The notes: a model not told the origin generated them from the sequence alone. 64,000 bases of DNA from Paenibacillus phyllosphaerae (GCF_014192105.1 NZ_JACHXK010000013.1:1-64000); one strand, 5' to 3'. Shown: positions 8,591 to 16,277, counted from the stretch's first letter. Numbers and translations are program-made.

Positions 8591-9712
8591 CTAATCGCCA
8601 ATCGGCATCATGTTGACGGATACGACATCTTCAATGCTCGGCCTCAGATCGATCTCGATCTCCAGATCGGGCACGCGCTTCACCCACGGCTCTTCGGCGG
8701 CCGGTGCGGCTTCCGCAGCCGATTGCTCCAGCTCGTCGATCCACAGCGCGTCCTGCGGACAATCGACCATCAGGAAGCGGCCCTGCTGTCCGTTGCCCGT
8801 CGGATAATGCTTCAGATAAGCCTTCGTCTGCTCGATGGCCAGAATTTCGACCATCCCGCTCGCATGGCTCATCGACAGCCGCACCCTTTTGCCCAGCCCG
8901 CTTGCGAGGGCCTTCGCCTCTTCAATCAGCTGATAAGCGCGCGCGAGCGGCAGGACGAACTCCGCGTTCGACTCCGTAGGCGCTTGAACGAAGAAATAAA
9001 ACGGCGCAACCCCGCTCCACACCAAACGGTCGAGCAGCTCAGCCAGCACGGCAGCCTCGTCGTTAATTCCCCGCAGCACATGCGTACGGTTCACGAGAAT
9101 GGCACCTGCCTGCTGCAGCGATTCCAACGCTCGCTTGGCTTCTTCCGTAATCTCCCGCGGATGGTTGATATGAACAGTCAAATAGATGCGCTTCTCCGGG
9201 GTGGAATGCGTGCGGATGACCGAGAGCAGCGCCTCATGCGCATAGATCCGGGACGGTTCTCTCACCGGCAGCTGCGAGGCGAGCCGGATAATCCGGACAT
9301 GGTCGATGGCGCGAAGCTCCGACACGACGAACGCAAGGCTCTTCTCATCCAAAGCCAGCGCGTCGACCCCCGTTAGCAGGACTTGGTTAATCTCGGGATG
9401 CTCCGCGATATAGCCGAGGCTTCGCTTAAGCTCCTCAAGGCCAGCGATACCGTCCTCGGTCAAATTCAACGTCGCATTCGTCCCGTACACATGCTGCAGC
9501 CCAGGCATAATCTCCTGTCTGCTGAGCCCTTGAGTTTCCCAGCGGTTCAGACCGCCGAGTCCCCCGGACAGAGGTGAGGCAAGCTTGCGGATCGGATCAT
9601 CGGGATTAGCCCAATCAATAAGGCTGGCGTAATAATTATCGTGTGGCGGAGTGGAAACATCAGGTGTCGTAGCTGCATGATTGGCGCTTCGTACATTCTC
9701 CGGTGCAGTCAT
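8591..9712 (-). CDS. KamA-family protein lacking the radical-SAM cysteine motif (probable pseudoenzyme)
   Basis: 373 aa, clearly related to lysine 2,3-aminomutase/KamA proteins: PGLQHVYG (70-77), the EINQVLLTGVDAL block (107-119), VRIIRLASQLPVREPSRI, HINHPREITEEAKRA and NRTHVLRGINDEAAVL align by eye with KamA. But the loop that should hold CxxxCxxC for the 4Fe-4S cluster, expected right after residue 84, is missing, the GGD motif reads GVD, and the whole protein has one cysteine (Cys318). Radical-SAM chemistry is therefore very unlikely. True lysine aminomutases can feed synthesis of the osmolyte acetyl-beta-lysine; here only an indirect or regulatory role can be guessed. Start ATG has AAGGAGGATG upstream. 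It lies behind a c-di-AMP riboswitch. Confidence 0.8.
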   Translation of the reverse strand: MTAPENVRSANHAATTPDVSTPPHDNYYASLIDWANPDDPIRKLASPLSGGLGGLNRWETQGLSRQEIMPGLQHVYGTNATLNLTEDGIAGLEELKRSLGYIAEHPEINQVLLTGVDALALDEKSLAFVVSELRAIDHVRIIRLASQLPVREPSRIYAHEALLSVIRTHSTPEKRIYLTVHINHPREITEEAKRALESLQQAGAILVNRTHVLRGINDEAAVLAELLDRLVWSGVAPFYFFVQAPTESNAEFVLPLARAYQLIEEAKALASGLGKRVRLSMSHASGMVEILAIEQTKAYLKHYPTGNGQQGRFLMVDCPQDALWIDELEQSAAEAAPAAEEPWVKRVPDLEIEIDLRPSIEDVVSVNMMPIGD

Positions 9713-9791
9713 GAATCATCCTCCTTCGTCCTGAAATCTGCAGGCTGCGTTAACCGCAGCGATAGGTTCGGGTCTTTCTTTATTGAAAAAC

Positions 9792-9822
9792 AAAAAAAGA
9801 CCCCAAAAAAAAGCGGGTCTTC
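9792..9822 (-). terminator. Leader terminator between c-di-AMP riboswitch and KamA-like gene
   Basis: On the minus strand AAGACCC (9821-9815) pairs with GGGTCTT (9803-9797) around a T-rich loop and is followed by a long T-run. It lies 80-110 nt upstream of the start codon and directly downstream of the riboswitch aptamer, as expected for transcription attenuation. A further small hairpin (GCTGCG/CGCAGC, 9744-9760) lies nearer the start. Confidence 0.8.
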
Positions 9823-9865
9823 TGGTTTGTATTCAGTAAGGTATGAACACATCAGACCCATCTTC

Positions 9866-10068
9866 TGCTGACGAGGTTAGCTGACGGACTCGGGATAGAT
9901 GGTTCCCTACGTTACGATGCGTAACGATTCGCCCCTGCCGCAGGCGTGAATCCTCAAGCCTGCAAGCTTCCCAATCGGATGACCTTGCTGCAGACCCGGT
10001 CCGCTGCAAGCACGATTGAAAGTGGTTCCCCCGCTTCTTCATGCCATAGAGACACGAGAATTAAGCGT
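9866..10068 (-). ncRNA. c-di-AMP riboswitch, ydaO/yuaA class
   Basis: Read on the minus strand, the leader contains the hallmarks of the ydaO motif in order: CGCTTAAT at the 5' end, GCGGGGGAACCACTTT, GGGGCGAATCG, GTAGGGAACC, and TCCCGAGTCCGTCAGCTAAC followed by CTCGTCAGC at the 3' end (9866-9890). One peripheral arm is enlarged (about 9935-10012). A promoter fits exactly in front (10075-10103) and a terminator follows. Known members switch genes off when c-di-AMP is high, typically potassium transport, osmoprotection or cell-wall hydrolase genes. Here the regulated gene is the KamA-like pseudoenzyme. Confidence 0.92.
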
Positions 10069-10074
10069 ACTCCG

Positions 10075-10103
10075 AGTTTAACCCCATTAATCTGAAAAGT
10101 CAA
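10075..10103 (-). promoter_or_regulatory. SigA-type promoter of the c-di-AMP riboswitch leader
   Basis: On the minus strand TTGACT (10103-10098), 17-nt spacer, TAAACT (10080-10075). The predicted start of transcription, near 10068, coincides with the 5' edge of the aptamer. Confidence 0.65.
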
Positions 10104-10112
10104 ACGAATATT

Positions 10113-10218
10113 ACAAGGTGAAACGCCTTTCGCCGTCCTATGGCGGCGTATTAAGTTTCATTCCGGAGAAATAGAAGATGAAGTATAAGGTGAAACATAT
10201 ACTTGCTTATATTTGAGG
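10113..10218 (+). repeat. Structured dispersed element, copy 1 (partly decayed)
   Basis: Shares with copies at 11185 and 51472 the block ACAAGGTGAAACG, a CGCCG/CGGCG hairpin, TTTCATTCCGGAGAAATA, and a second stem AAATAGAAG against CTTATATTT whose loop carries GTGAAACATATAC. The second stem has one mismatch here, so this copy may be degenerate. No plus-strand gene follows within a kilobase; both neighbours are on the minus strand. Proposed as an RNA or palindromic element; function unknown. Confidence 0.65.
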
Positions 10219-10312
10219 GAAATAGGCCAGCCCTTTTATCCGAAAAAAAGAACTGGCCCTGCCCGTCCGCTCCTGGCATAAGACAATCCCGCCCGGCGAT
10301 ATGCTTGAATTA

Positions 10313-10352
10313 AGGCACACCCGTTACCGCCGATGGCGACGATGGGTGTGCT
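10313..10352 (-). terminator. Putative terminator of the PAP2 gene
   Basis: AGGCACACCC (10313-10322) pairs with GGGTGTGCT (10344-10352), and CGCC/GGCG forms an inner stem. The T-tract on the minus side is weak (CTTAATT). A second stem of GGCCAG/CTGGCC lies at about 10224-10257. Confidence 0.5.
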
Positions 10353-10407
10353 ACGGCATTACCTAAACGCTTCCCCTCCGCACCTTCGGACGAGCACCTT
10401 TAGCGCT

Positions 10408-11022
10408 TTAGCGGCGGACATGGGCAAGCCGGCGGAACAGCTTGATGCATACCGCCAGCCAGCATGCGCTGACCCAATAACCGCCGAGCAAGTCGGACGG
10501 ATAATGAACGCCGAGATACACGCGGGACAGACCGATGCACATGATCATGATCACGCCGAAACCGATGAGCACGCCTCGCCATAACCGCGACGGCATATGG
10601 CGCCACAGCAGATAAGTCAGCAACCCATAGAACGTAAAGGCCGCCATCGAGTGGCCGCTCGGGAAGCTGTAGCCGGTCTCCTCGACGATGCGGTGAATAT
10701 CCGGCCGTGCCCGCTCGTAGAGCCCCTTGAGCACGACGTTCAGCAAGGTCGAGCCCAGCATCCCGCCGATCAGCAGGAACAGCTCCTTCCGATGTTTCAA
10801 GAAAATATACAGCACGACCGCGACGACCAGCACGAGCGGAATGACCACCGATGAAGAGCCGATTTTCGTGAACAGTTTGGCAGCAGCCGTAAGCCCGTCC
10901 GATTCCGTCCCCTGAATCGCATCGATCAGGGACAGGTCGAATCGCATCAGTTTCTCGCGCGTGACCAGCATGGCCAGCCCTTGGAACCCCGCAAGCGCGA
11001 GGATGAGATAAATCCACCACAT
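10408..11022 (-). CDS. PAP2-family membrane phosphatase
   Basis: 204 aa integral membrane protein with the three PAP2 signatures: KGLYERARP (99-107), PSGH (121-124) and SRVYLGVHYPSD (166-177), the last providing the catalytic His173. Members dephosphorylate phosphatidic acid, phosphatidylglycerophosphate or undecaprenyl pyrophosphate on the outer face of the membrane; the exact substrate is not evident. About five to six hydrophobic segments are present. The frame also has an ATG at 11031, but GGAGG lies only 2 nt from that and 11 nt from ATG 11022, so 11022 is preferred. Single-gene unit. Confidence 0.9.
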   Translation of the reverse strand: MWWIYLILALAGFQGLAMLVTREKLMRFDLSLIDAIQGTESDGLTAAAKLFTKIGSSSVVIPLVLVVAVVLYIFLKHRKELFLLIGGMLGSTLLNVVLKGLYERARPDIHRIVEETGYSFPSGHSMAAFTFYGLLTYLLWRHMPSRLWRGVLIGFGVIMIMCIGLSRVYLGVHYPSDLLGGYWVSACWLAVCIKLFRRLAHVRR

Positions 11023-11184
11023 TGAAGCCATGACCTCCGATAGTCTGAAAATAAGCGAAGCCGATGAAACAGATGACTTTACAGTTTCTTATTATACGGG
11101 ACAGCCCGCGCGAAAATCCAAAAAATATGCTGAAATTTGGCCGTTTGCCCGTTGCGGCGTCCCGCTTTTTCACGTATGTATAGA

Positions 11185-11291
11185 ACAAGGTGAAACGGCT
11201 TGCGCCGTCCTGGCGGCGGATGAAGTTTCATTCCGGAGAAATAGAAGTGTCATTTATAAGCGTGCAACTTATAAAATGCTTCTATTTCAAG
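11185..11291 (+). repeat. Structured dispersed element, copy 2, in the 5' UTR of the GH25 gene
   Basis: Best-folded copy. First domain: GTGAAAC and GTTTCAT flank a GCGCCG/CGGCG hairpin. Second domain: GAAATAGAAG (11238-11247) pairs perfectly with CTTCTATTTC (11279-11288), and TTATAAG (11254-11260) with CTTATAA (11268-11274). The element ends immediately before the AAGAAGGAGAAGG region that provides the ribosome binding site of the lysozyme gene, so it is transcribed in its leader. It could act as a cis-regulator, an mRNA stabiliser or a mobile palindrome. Confidence 0.75.
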
Positions 11292-11314
11292 AAGGAGAAG
11301 GAAGGTGGGACAAC

Positions 11315-12250
11315 ATGCAAGCTCGAAGAGACAGCAATATAGACGGGATTGACGTCAGCCGTTATCAGGGCAACATTAATTGGAGCTCGGTCAAGGCAGG
11401 CGGGATTGCATTCGCGTTTATTAAAGCTTCCGAAGGCACCGGCTCCACTGATCCCCAATTCGAGCGCAACGTTACAGGAGCGAAAGCGGCCGACGTTAAA
11501 GTAGGGTTCTATCATTACGCACATCCCGAGCGCAACAATGCGGCTGCCGAAGCGGCCCATTTCATAAGCACCATCAACGGCTATGAAGCCGATTTCCCCC
11601 ATGTGCTGGACGTGGAAGGCGATGCTTCGGCGATCGGGGCGGCAGCGCTGACCGATTGGGTCGACGCGTGGCTGAAGGAAGTCCGCAAACAGACCGGCCA
11701 TCCGGTCATGATCTACTCCGGCGCCAGCTTTGCAAGGTCGTATCTGGGCAAGGAGCTGGGCGATTATCCGCTCTGGATTGCGCATTACGGCGTCAACACG
11801 CCGATGGCCAACAGCACCTGGAACCGATGGGCCGTATTCCAATACTCGCAGACGGGCCGGGTGAACGGCATTAGCGGCGATGTGGACTTGAACGTGATGG
11901 AGCGCGCCTTCTACGACCAATTCACGACGACCCCGCAGGAAGTCGAAGATGTCGATGCGACAAGTCCGGATACGATCAAGGTCGTCATCAACGATAAGCT
12001 CGCCACGCATGGCCGCGCGATCGACGGCCATGTGTACGCCCCGCTTCGCCAGATCGGCGATGCGACCGGCAACACGGTCGGCTGGAACAACGAGCTGAAG
12101 GTACCTGCCTTCAACGGACAGCAGGTCGACAACTTCACCGTCATCGACTCCACGACCTACGTGCCCGTGCGGACGGCAGCAGATCTGCTCGGCGGCAATG
12201 CCTTCTGGCACGCGGACACGAAGAAAGTGTATATCTACTATAAGCTGTAA
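11315..12250 (+). CDS. GH25 lysozyme-type muramidase with C-terminal copper-amine-oxidase-N-like domain
   Basis: 311 aa. Residues about 8-200 are a GH25 (Cellosyl/Lyc-type) N-acetylmuramidase: IDVSRYQGNINW (Asp13), YHYAHPERN, and HVLDVEGD with the catalytic pair Asp99 and Glu101, then YPLWIAHYG and WAVFQYSQTG. Residues about 220-311 resemble the copper amine oxidase N-terminal-like domain common in Paenibacillus surface proteins (VVINDKLATHGRAIDGHVYAPLRQIG). No signal peptide precedes the catalytic domain; the longer upstream frame from 11030 does not supply one either. AAGGTGG 8 nt upstream fixes the start. Cleavage of the peptidoglycan glycan backbone is the expected activity; how it leaves the cell is unclear. 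Confidence 0.88.
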   Translation: MQARRDSNIDGIDVSRYQGNINWSSVKAGGIAFAFIKASEGTGSTDPQFERNVTGAKAADVKVGFYHYAHPERNNAAAEAAHFISTINGYEADFPHVLDVEGDASAIGAAALTDWVDAWLKEVRKQTGHPVMIYSGASFARSYLGKELGDYPLWIAHYGVNTPMANSTWNRWAVFQYSQTGRVNGISGDVDLNVMERAFYDQFTTTPQEVEDVDATSPDTIKVVINDKLATHGRAIDGHVYAPLRQIGDATGNTVGWNNELKVPAFNGQQVDNFTVIDSTTYVPVRTAADLLGGNAFWHADTKKVYIYYKL

Positions 12251-12271
12251 CGCCGTTTTCTACGCTCGCGC

Positions 12272-12325
12272 AAAAAAAGACCGTCCTCGCCCGAAGCATC
12301 AGCTGCTTCGGCGGGACGGTCTTTC
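12272..12325 (+). terminator. Intrinsic terminator after the GH25 gene
   Basis: AAAGACCGTCC pairs with GGACGGTCTTT and CGAAGCA with TGCTTCG, giving a long stem with an A-run before and TTT after. It may also serve the minus-strand gene ending at 12354. Confidence 0.88.
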
Positions 12326-12353
12326 ATACCTATAAGGGATATGCGCCTATGTC

Positions 12354-12620
12354 TTAAGCTTCGCTGCCGATCTTCGTCAGGAACTCAGCCTCGAGCTTAT
12401 CGAGATGCTTATCCATGCATTTGCAGTAGTAATCCTTGCGGCACATTGGGCAAGGGATGTTCAGCAGACGATTCGCCGATTGCAGGTTCCACTCCGGGTT
12501 CTTGCTCAGGAACAGACGATACTTGGACTTGTCATGAAGCGTGACGACATATTGGTACAACTTCGTCTTGTCATTGATATCCGATACTTCCATGTCCGTA
12601 ATTTTAGGGTTGAATGCCAT
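12354..12620 (-). CDS. Small cysteine-rich (zinc-ribbon-like) protein
   Basis: 88 aa, not assigned to a known family. The N-terminal 50 residues look like a small beta-rich domain (LYQYVVTLHDKSKYRLFLS). Residues 57-68 carry a compact four-cysteine cluster, CPMC-x5-CKC (Cys57, 60, 66, 68), likely to bind zinc. The C-terminal 20 residues are helical and charged. An AGGCGG-like site precedes the ATG and a SigA-type promoter fits upstream. Monocistronic. Probably a conserved Paenibacillaceae protein, but no function can be inferred. Confidence 0.75.
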   Translation of the reverse strand: MAFNPKITDMEVSDINDKTKLYQYVVTLHDKSKYRLFLSKNPEWNLQSANRLLNIPCPMCRKDYYCKCMDKHLDKLEAEFLTKIGSEA

Positions 12621-12658
12621 TGTTCAGACCGCCTATTTTCAAGATTTTTATGTAAAAT

Positions 12659-12688
12659 AGCATAGCGTGTTAACCCTTGTGTTGTCAA
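12659..12688 (-). promoter_or_regulatory. SigA-type promoter of the small cysteine-rich gene
   Basis: Minus strand: TTGACA (12688-12683), 18-nt spacer, TATGCT (12664-12659), about 40 nt ahead of the ATG at 12620. Confidence 0.6.
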
Positions 12689-12795
12689 TTTTTCTATCCG
12701 TGCCCGCCGCGTAATTATGCCATATAGCTGTCAGTATTCCCTGGATACAATAGAAGTATGCAGTGGAACAATGATCAGATAAGGAGTTATATGAC

Positions 12796-13695
12796 ATGAC
12801 ACAACCATTACTAGGCAAAGTTGCGGTCGTCGCGGGAGCGACACGGGGCGCGGGGCGCGGCATCGCCGTCATGCTGGGAGAAGCCGGGGCCACCGTCTAT
12901 GTGACCGGACGAAGCACGCAAGGGAATCTCTCGGATATGGGGAGAAGCGAGACGATCGAGGAGACGGCCGCGCTCGTCGATGCGCGCGGCGGACGCGGCA
13001 TACCGGTCCGCGTCGATTATACGGCGGAAGCCGATGTGGCGGCTCTTGCCGCCCGCATAACGGACGAGCAGAACGGCCAGTTGGACCTCTTGGTCAACGA
13101 TGTATGGGGCTGTGACTCCCTCACCTCCTGGGGCGTGCCCTTCTGGGAAGATTCGCTCCACAACGGGCTGCTCATTCAGCAGCGGGCGGTGCATACGCAT
13201 CTGACCGCCAGTCTCCATCTCGTTCCACTAATAGTCCGCCGGGGATCGGGGCTCGTCATCGAGATTACGGACGGATTCGATTACCGCTATCGAGGCAACC
13301 TGTTCTACAGTCTGGCCAAAGTCTCGACGATCCACCTCGCGCAAGCGATGGCGGCCGACCTGCGCCCGCATAACGTGGCAGCGGTCTCCTTGAGCCCTGG
13401 ATTCCTCCGCTCGGAGGCCATGCTCGAACACTTCGGCGTGACGGAAACGAACTGGCAGGACGGTGCCGCCAAGGATGTCCACTTCCTGCAGTCCGAGACC
13501 CCGTCCTACGTCGGTCGGGCGGTCGCCGCGCTTGCCGCCGATCCGGGTATTATGTCGCTAAGCGGCCACATCCTTACCTCTTGGGGGCTCGCAGATCGCT
13601 ACGGCTTCACCGACCAGGACGGCCGAACGCCGCATTGGGGCCGTTACGCGGCAGAACAGGGCTTCTATGAGCCATATATCCATTCCGGCGAATAA
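12796..13695 (+). CDS. SDR-family oxidoreductase
   Basis: 299 aa classical short-chain dehydrogenase/reductase, somewhat longer than the usual 250 aa. Cofactor site AGATRGAGRGIA (residues 13-24) and active-site pair Tyr171 and Lys175 in FYSLAKVS; the usual NNAG reads VNDVWG (100-105). Arg39 in TGRST suggests NADP(H). Architecture resembles DHRS1-like SDRs. AAGGAG precedes the ATG by about 9 nt. Substrate unknown; the neighbours give no pathway context. Confidence 0.9.
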   Translation: MTQPLLGKVAVVAGATRGAGRGIAVMLGEAGATVYVTGRSTQGNLSDMGRSETIEETAALVDARGGRGIPVRVDYTAEADVAALAARITDEQNGQLDLLVNDVWGCDSLTSWGVPFWEDSLHNGLLIQQRAVHTHLTASLHLVPLIVRRGSGLVIEITDGFDYRYRGNLFYSLAKVSTIHLAQAMAADLRPHNVAAVSLSPGFLRSEAMLEHFGVTETNWQDGAAKDVHFLQSETPSYVGRAVAALAADPGIMSLSGHILTSWGLADRYGFTDQDGRTPHWGRYAAEQGFYEPYIHSGE

Positions 13696-13714
13696 CTTCA
13701 TTCCATGAGACCGC

Positions 13715-13776
13715 AAAAGGCACCTTGAGCAGCACAGCGCCCCGTAACGAGGTCGCTGCTGATACAAGGTGCCTTC
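13715..13776. terminator. Bidirectional terminator between SDR and DUF2157 genes
   Basis: AAGGCACCTTG (13717-13727) pairs with CAAGGTGCCTT (13765-13775); AGCAGC and GCTGCT form an inner stem. It separates convergent genes. Confidence 0.88.
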
Positions 13777-13807
13777 TTGTTCGCGGGAAGCTAATGGGAA
13801 GAAGAAC

Positions 13808-16063
13808 TCACGGCTTCGGCAGCAGCTCGACGATCATCCCGTTGCTGGAACGGCTGACGATCACCCTTGCATACTTGGCCTCCTCCTCTACCTTCGCCCC
13901 CGTCCCTTCCGGAATAAAATAGTTCTCGATGCCGTAGGTCACTTCGCTCGCGTATTTCCGCGTCCCTTTCAGCACCACCTCGCCTGTTCCCAATTCCTCG
14001 CCCGGTTTGTACAGACGGTCGTACACATAGACGCCATCTTGCCCCGGCTTCAGGACGACCTGTATCTTGTCTCCGTCCTCAGCGCCCGGATTCGGCACCG
14101 TGGAGATATCGTAACGCAGCTGAACGTAATCGCCTTGGAGCATTGATCTAGGATCGATTGGCGCAAGCTTCAGCGTAATCTCGGTCCCGCCGCGAAGCGC
14201 CGCCTCATTCGTATAGATCGCTGCGCCGAGCAGCAATGCCTGCAGAACCAACAGCGTGGCAACCGTTGCGCGTGCCGTCCGCATGAAGGAAGTCTCCTGC
14301 AGGGAGGAGATGCCTGAGCGGCGGTCCAGCCAAACGGCGATGCCGATGACGATCAGGCCGGCGCAGGCCAGGCTGAACGATTTGTGCAGCAGCTTCCATG
14401 CCGTCTCGTAATATTTGACCGCAAGGAACAGACTCCAAGCCGCCACGCCCCATCGGAAGTAGAAGCGTTGGCTGCGCTGTGCCTGGCTGATCAGCAAGGC
14501 CGTTAACGCAATGAAGAAGATGATGCTTGCCGCCAGATGGCGGTAGGTGCTGCCGTAATCGTCCCATGTCAGCATAAGGCCCAGGCCAAGCAGGGCTACA
14601 TAGGCAACGCGCTGCTGATGCTTGGACTTAGCGGCTCCGAGCAGCCCTTTCCAGGCCAGCCCGAATACGATGAGATTGAGCACGAACAGCAGCGCGAGCA
14701 GGTTCCAGCCCCGATCGTACGGATCAGGGAACGCCAGATCCGCCAGCTGATAGACATAAATATTCGCCAGCAGGTAGAACATGGCCGGACCGAATCTTCC
14801 CTCCGTACGCAACCACACGAAGACGGTCAAGACGAGATAAAGCAGCGCGTAAGCGATCGATTCGGTGCCGACGATGATGACCGTTCCCGTCAGGGCCGCG
14901 ATCAGAGATACGGTAAAACGTACCGGAGCAGGCAGTTTTGCGCGCAGCAGCATGCTCGCCAGCACCAAGGCCACGCTTACGAAAGCTAATACGTGCTGCG
15001 CCGCATCTTCGGCGATGATCATGATCATGCCGACCAGGCTGCTGAAGCCGATCAGCACGCCGACAGCCGAGACGACCGACCAGAGGATGCCTTGAACGTC
15101 GAACGCCGGTTTGCGGCGCGGTTTAGGCGCAGGATTCTCGCTGCCCAAGGTATCCGAATCCGCCGGTCGGGACGGATCGTCCTTCTGGGTCGCGCCAGCT
15201 TCGGTTGGCCCGTCATAGTACCGATTCAGGAAGCGGATGAACCACGTGCAGCCGACCAGCAGCGCCGCAACGAAGAGGAGTCCAAGGCCGAAGAACGACA
15301 AATTCCAATAGTGAATCGTAAGCTCGATATATTTGGATATGGCGAACAAAGCGATGAACACGCCGGCGATCGTCAGCAGCCGCTTGCCCTCTTCCTGAGA
15401 GTTAAGCGCATGCAAGATGCAGCGCAGCGCCCATGCGGCAAACAAGATATTCAGCCATAGGCCCGCGTCGTCGAAAATAAGGCTGTTCGACAGGATGATC
15501 AGCTGGGCCCACACCATCAGCAGCGTAAGGGTGGTGATCAGCTTCTCGCCTGAATGCTTCCGCTCAAGCCACATGTAAAGCAGAACGTTGATCGTTGCGA
15601 TGACTGCCGCAACAACCAGCCAGGCATACGGATCCTCGACCCTCATCAACCATGGCGCAACGTCTGCGTAAGCATATACGGTGATATGGAGCAGTATGAA
15701 CGCCAGCAGCTTGAACGGCCAATACCGGGTCACGATCGCGAACCCAAGCGCCGGAACGCTCCAGAGCAAGAACAGTCCGTAGCTGTCCGCGTGGGAGTTG
15801 TAGATGCGTCCTACCAGGGCGACGCTCGCGCCGAAAGCGATGCAGCCGGTGACCGCCGCCACCTTGCTGAGCCATGCCGTGCGCGGACTGGCGGACAACG
15901 CATAGGCCGCTCCGTAGAATAATGCGGTCAGCAGGACGCTAAGCGTAATCTGCGCCGTTCGTCCAAGCGCTTCCCAGCCGGAAGCGAAGAAATAAATGAT
16001 CGCGGCCGCCACCATCGCGGCGCCAAGCGTATATGCGGTACGGATGCCGTAATTTGTCCTCAT
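13808..16063 (-). CDS. Large membrane protein, DUF2157/DUF4401 with C-terminal GDYXXLXY domain
   Basis: 751 aa with roughly 18-20 hydrophobic segments in the first 600 residues, interrupted by a hydrophilic loop near 290-325. The C-terminal soluble region contains LQGDYVQLRYDIS, the defining motif of the GDYXXLXY domain, which is usually found with DUF2157/DUF4401 membrane regions as here. Topology places this domain after the last TM segment, probably outside. An ATG exists at 16081, but GGAGG lies 8 nt before ATG 16063, so the shorter start is used. The biochemical role of the family is unknown. Confidence 0.85.
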   Translation of the reverse strand: MRTNYGIRTAYTLGAAMVAAAIIYFFASGWEALGRTAQITLSVLLTALFYGAAYALSASPRTAWLSKVAAVTGCIAFGASVALVGRIYNSHADSYGLFLLWSVPALGFAIVTRYWPFKLLAFILLHITVYAYADVAPWLMRVEDPYAWLVVAAVIATINVLLYMWLERKHSGEKLITTLTLLMVWAQLIILSNSLIFDDAGLWLNILFAAWALRCILHALNSQEEGKRLLTIAGVFIALFAISKYIELTIHYWNLSFFGLGLLFVAALLVGCTWFIRFLNRYYDGPTEAGATQKDDPSRPADSDTLGSENPAPKPRRKPAFDVQGILWSVVSAVGVLIGFSSLVGMIMIIAEDAAQHVLAFVSVALVLASMLLRAKLPAPVRFTVSLIAALTGTVIIVGTESIAYALLYLVLTVFVWLRTEGRFGPAMFYLLANIYVYQLADLAFPDPYDRGWNLLALLFVLNLIVFGLAWKGLLGAAKSKHQQRVAYVALLGLGLMLTWDDYGSTYRHLAASIIFFIALTALLISQAQRSQRFYFRWGVAAWSLFLAVKYYETAWKLLHKSFSLACAGLIVIGIAVWLDRRSGISSLQETSFMRTARATVATLLVLQALLLGAAIYTNEAALRGGTEITLKLAPIDPRSMLQGDYVQLRYDISTVPNPGAEDGDKIQVVLKPGQDGVYVYDRLYKPGEELGTGEVVLKGTRKYASEVTYGIENYFIPEGTGAKVEEEAKYARVIVSRSSNGMIVELLPKP

Positions 16064-16277
16064 CGATGTAACCTCCTGCATGTGGACGGCCCATCCTTCA
16101 GCCGCCCCTCGTAGCTACAGTATATCCATTGCCGCTTCGGATCGGTAAGTACCATCTTTTCTTGGTACCCCGGTCATTAACCGCTTAAACGAACACGCAA
16201 CTCCGCGCGACTTTTACATAGAAAGACCTCGCGTGGCAAATAATGTTTTCAGTTGCGTCAGTCGAGGTGAATCCGCC

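Noticed and set aside
10113..10218. GGTGAAAC and CGTATT as an ECF-sigma promoter
   Set aside because: The spacing between TGAAAC and CGTATT in copy 1 is about 22 nt rather than 16-17, and the CGTATT is not kept in the other copies.
11030..11314. N-terminal extension of the GH25 protein
   Set aside because: It runs through the structured repeat element, has no signal peptide, and the SD lies before ATG 11315.
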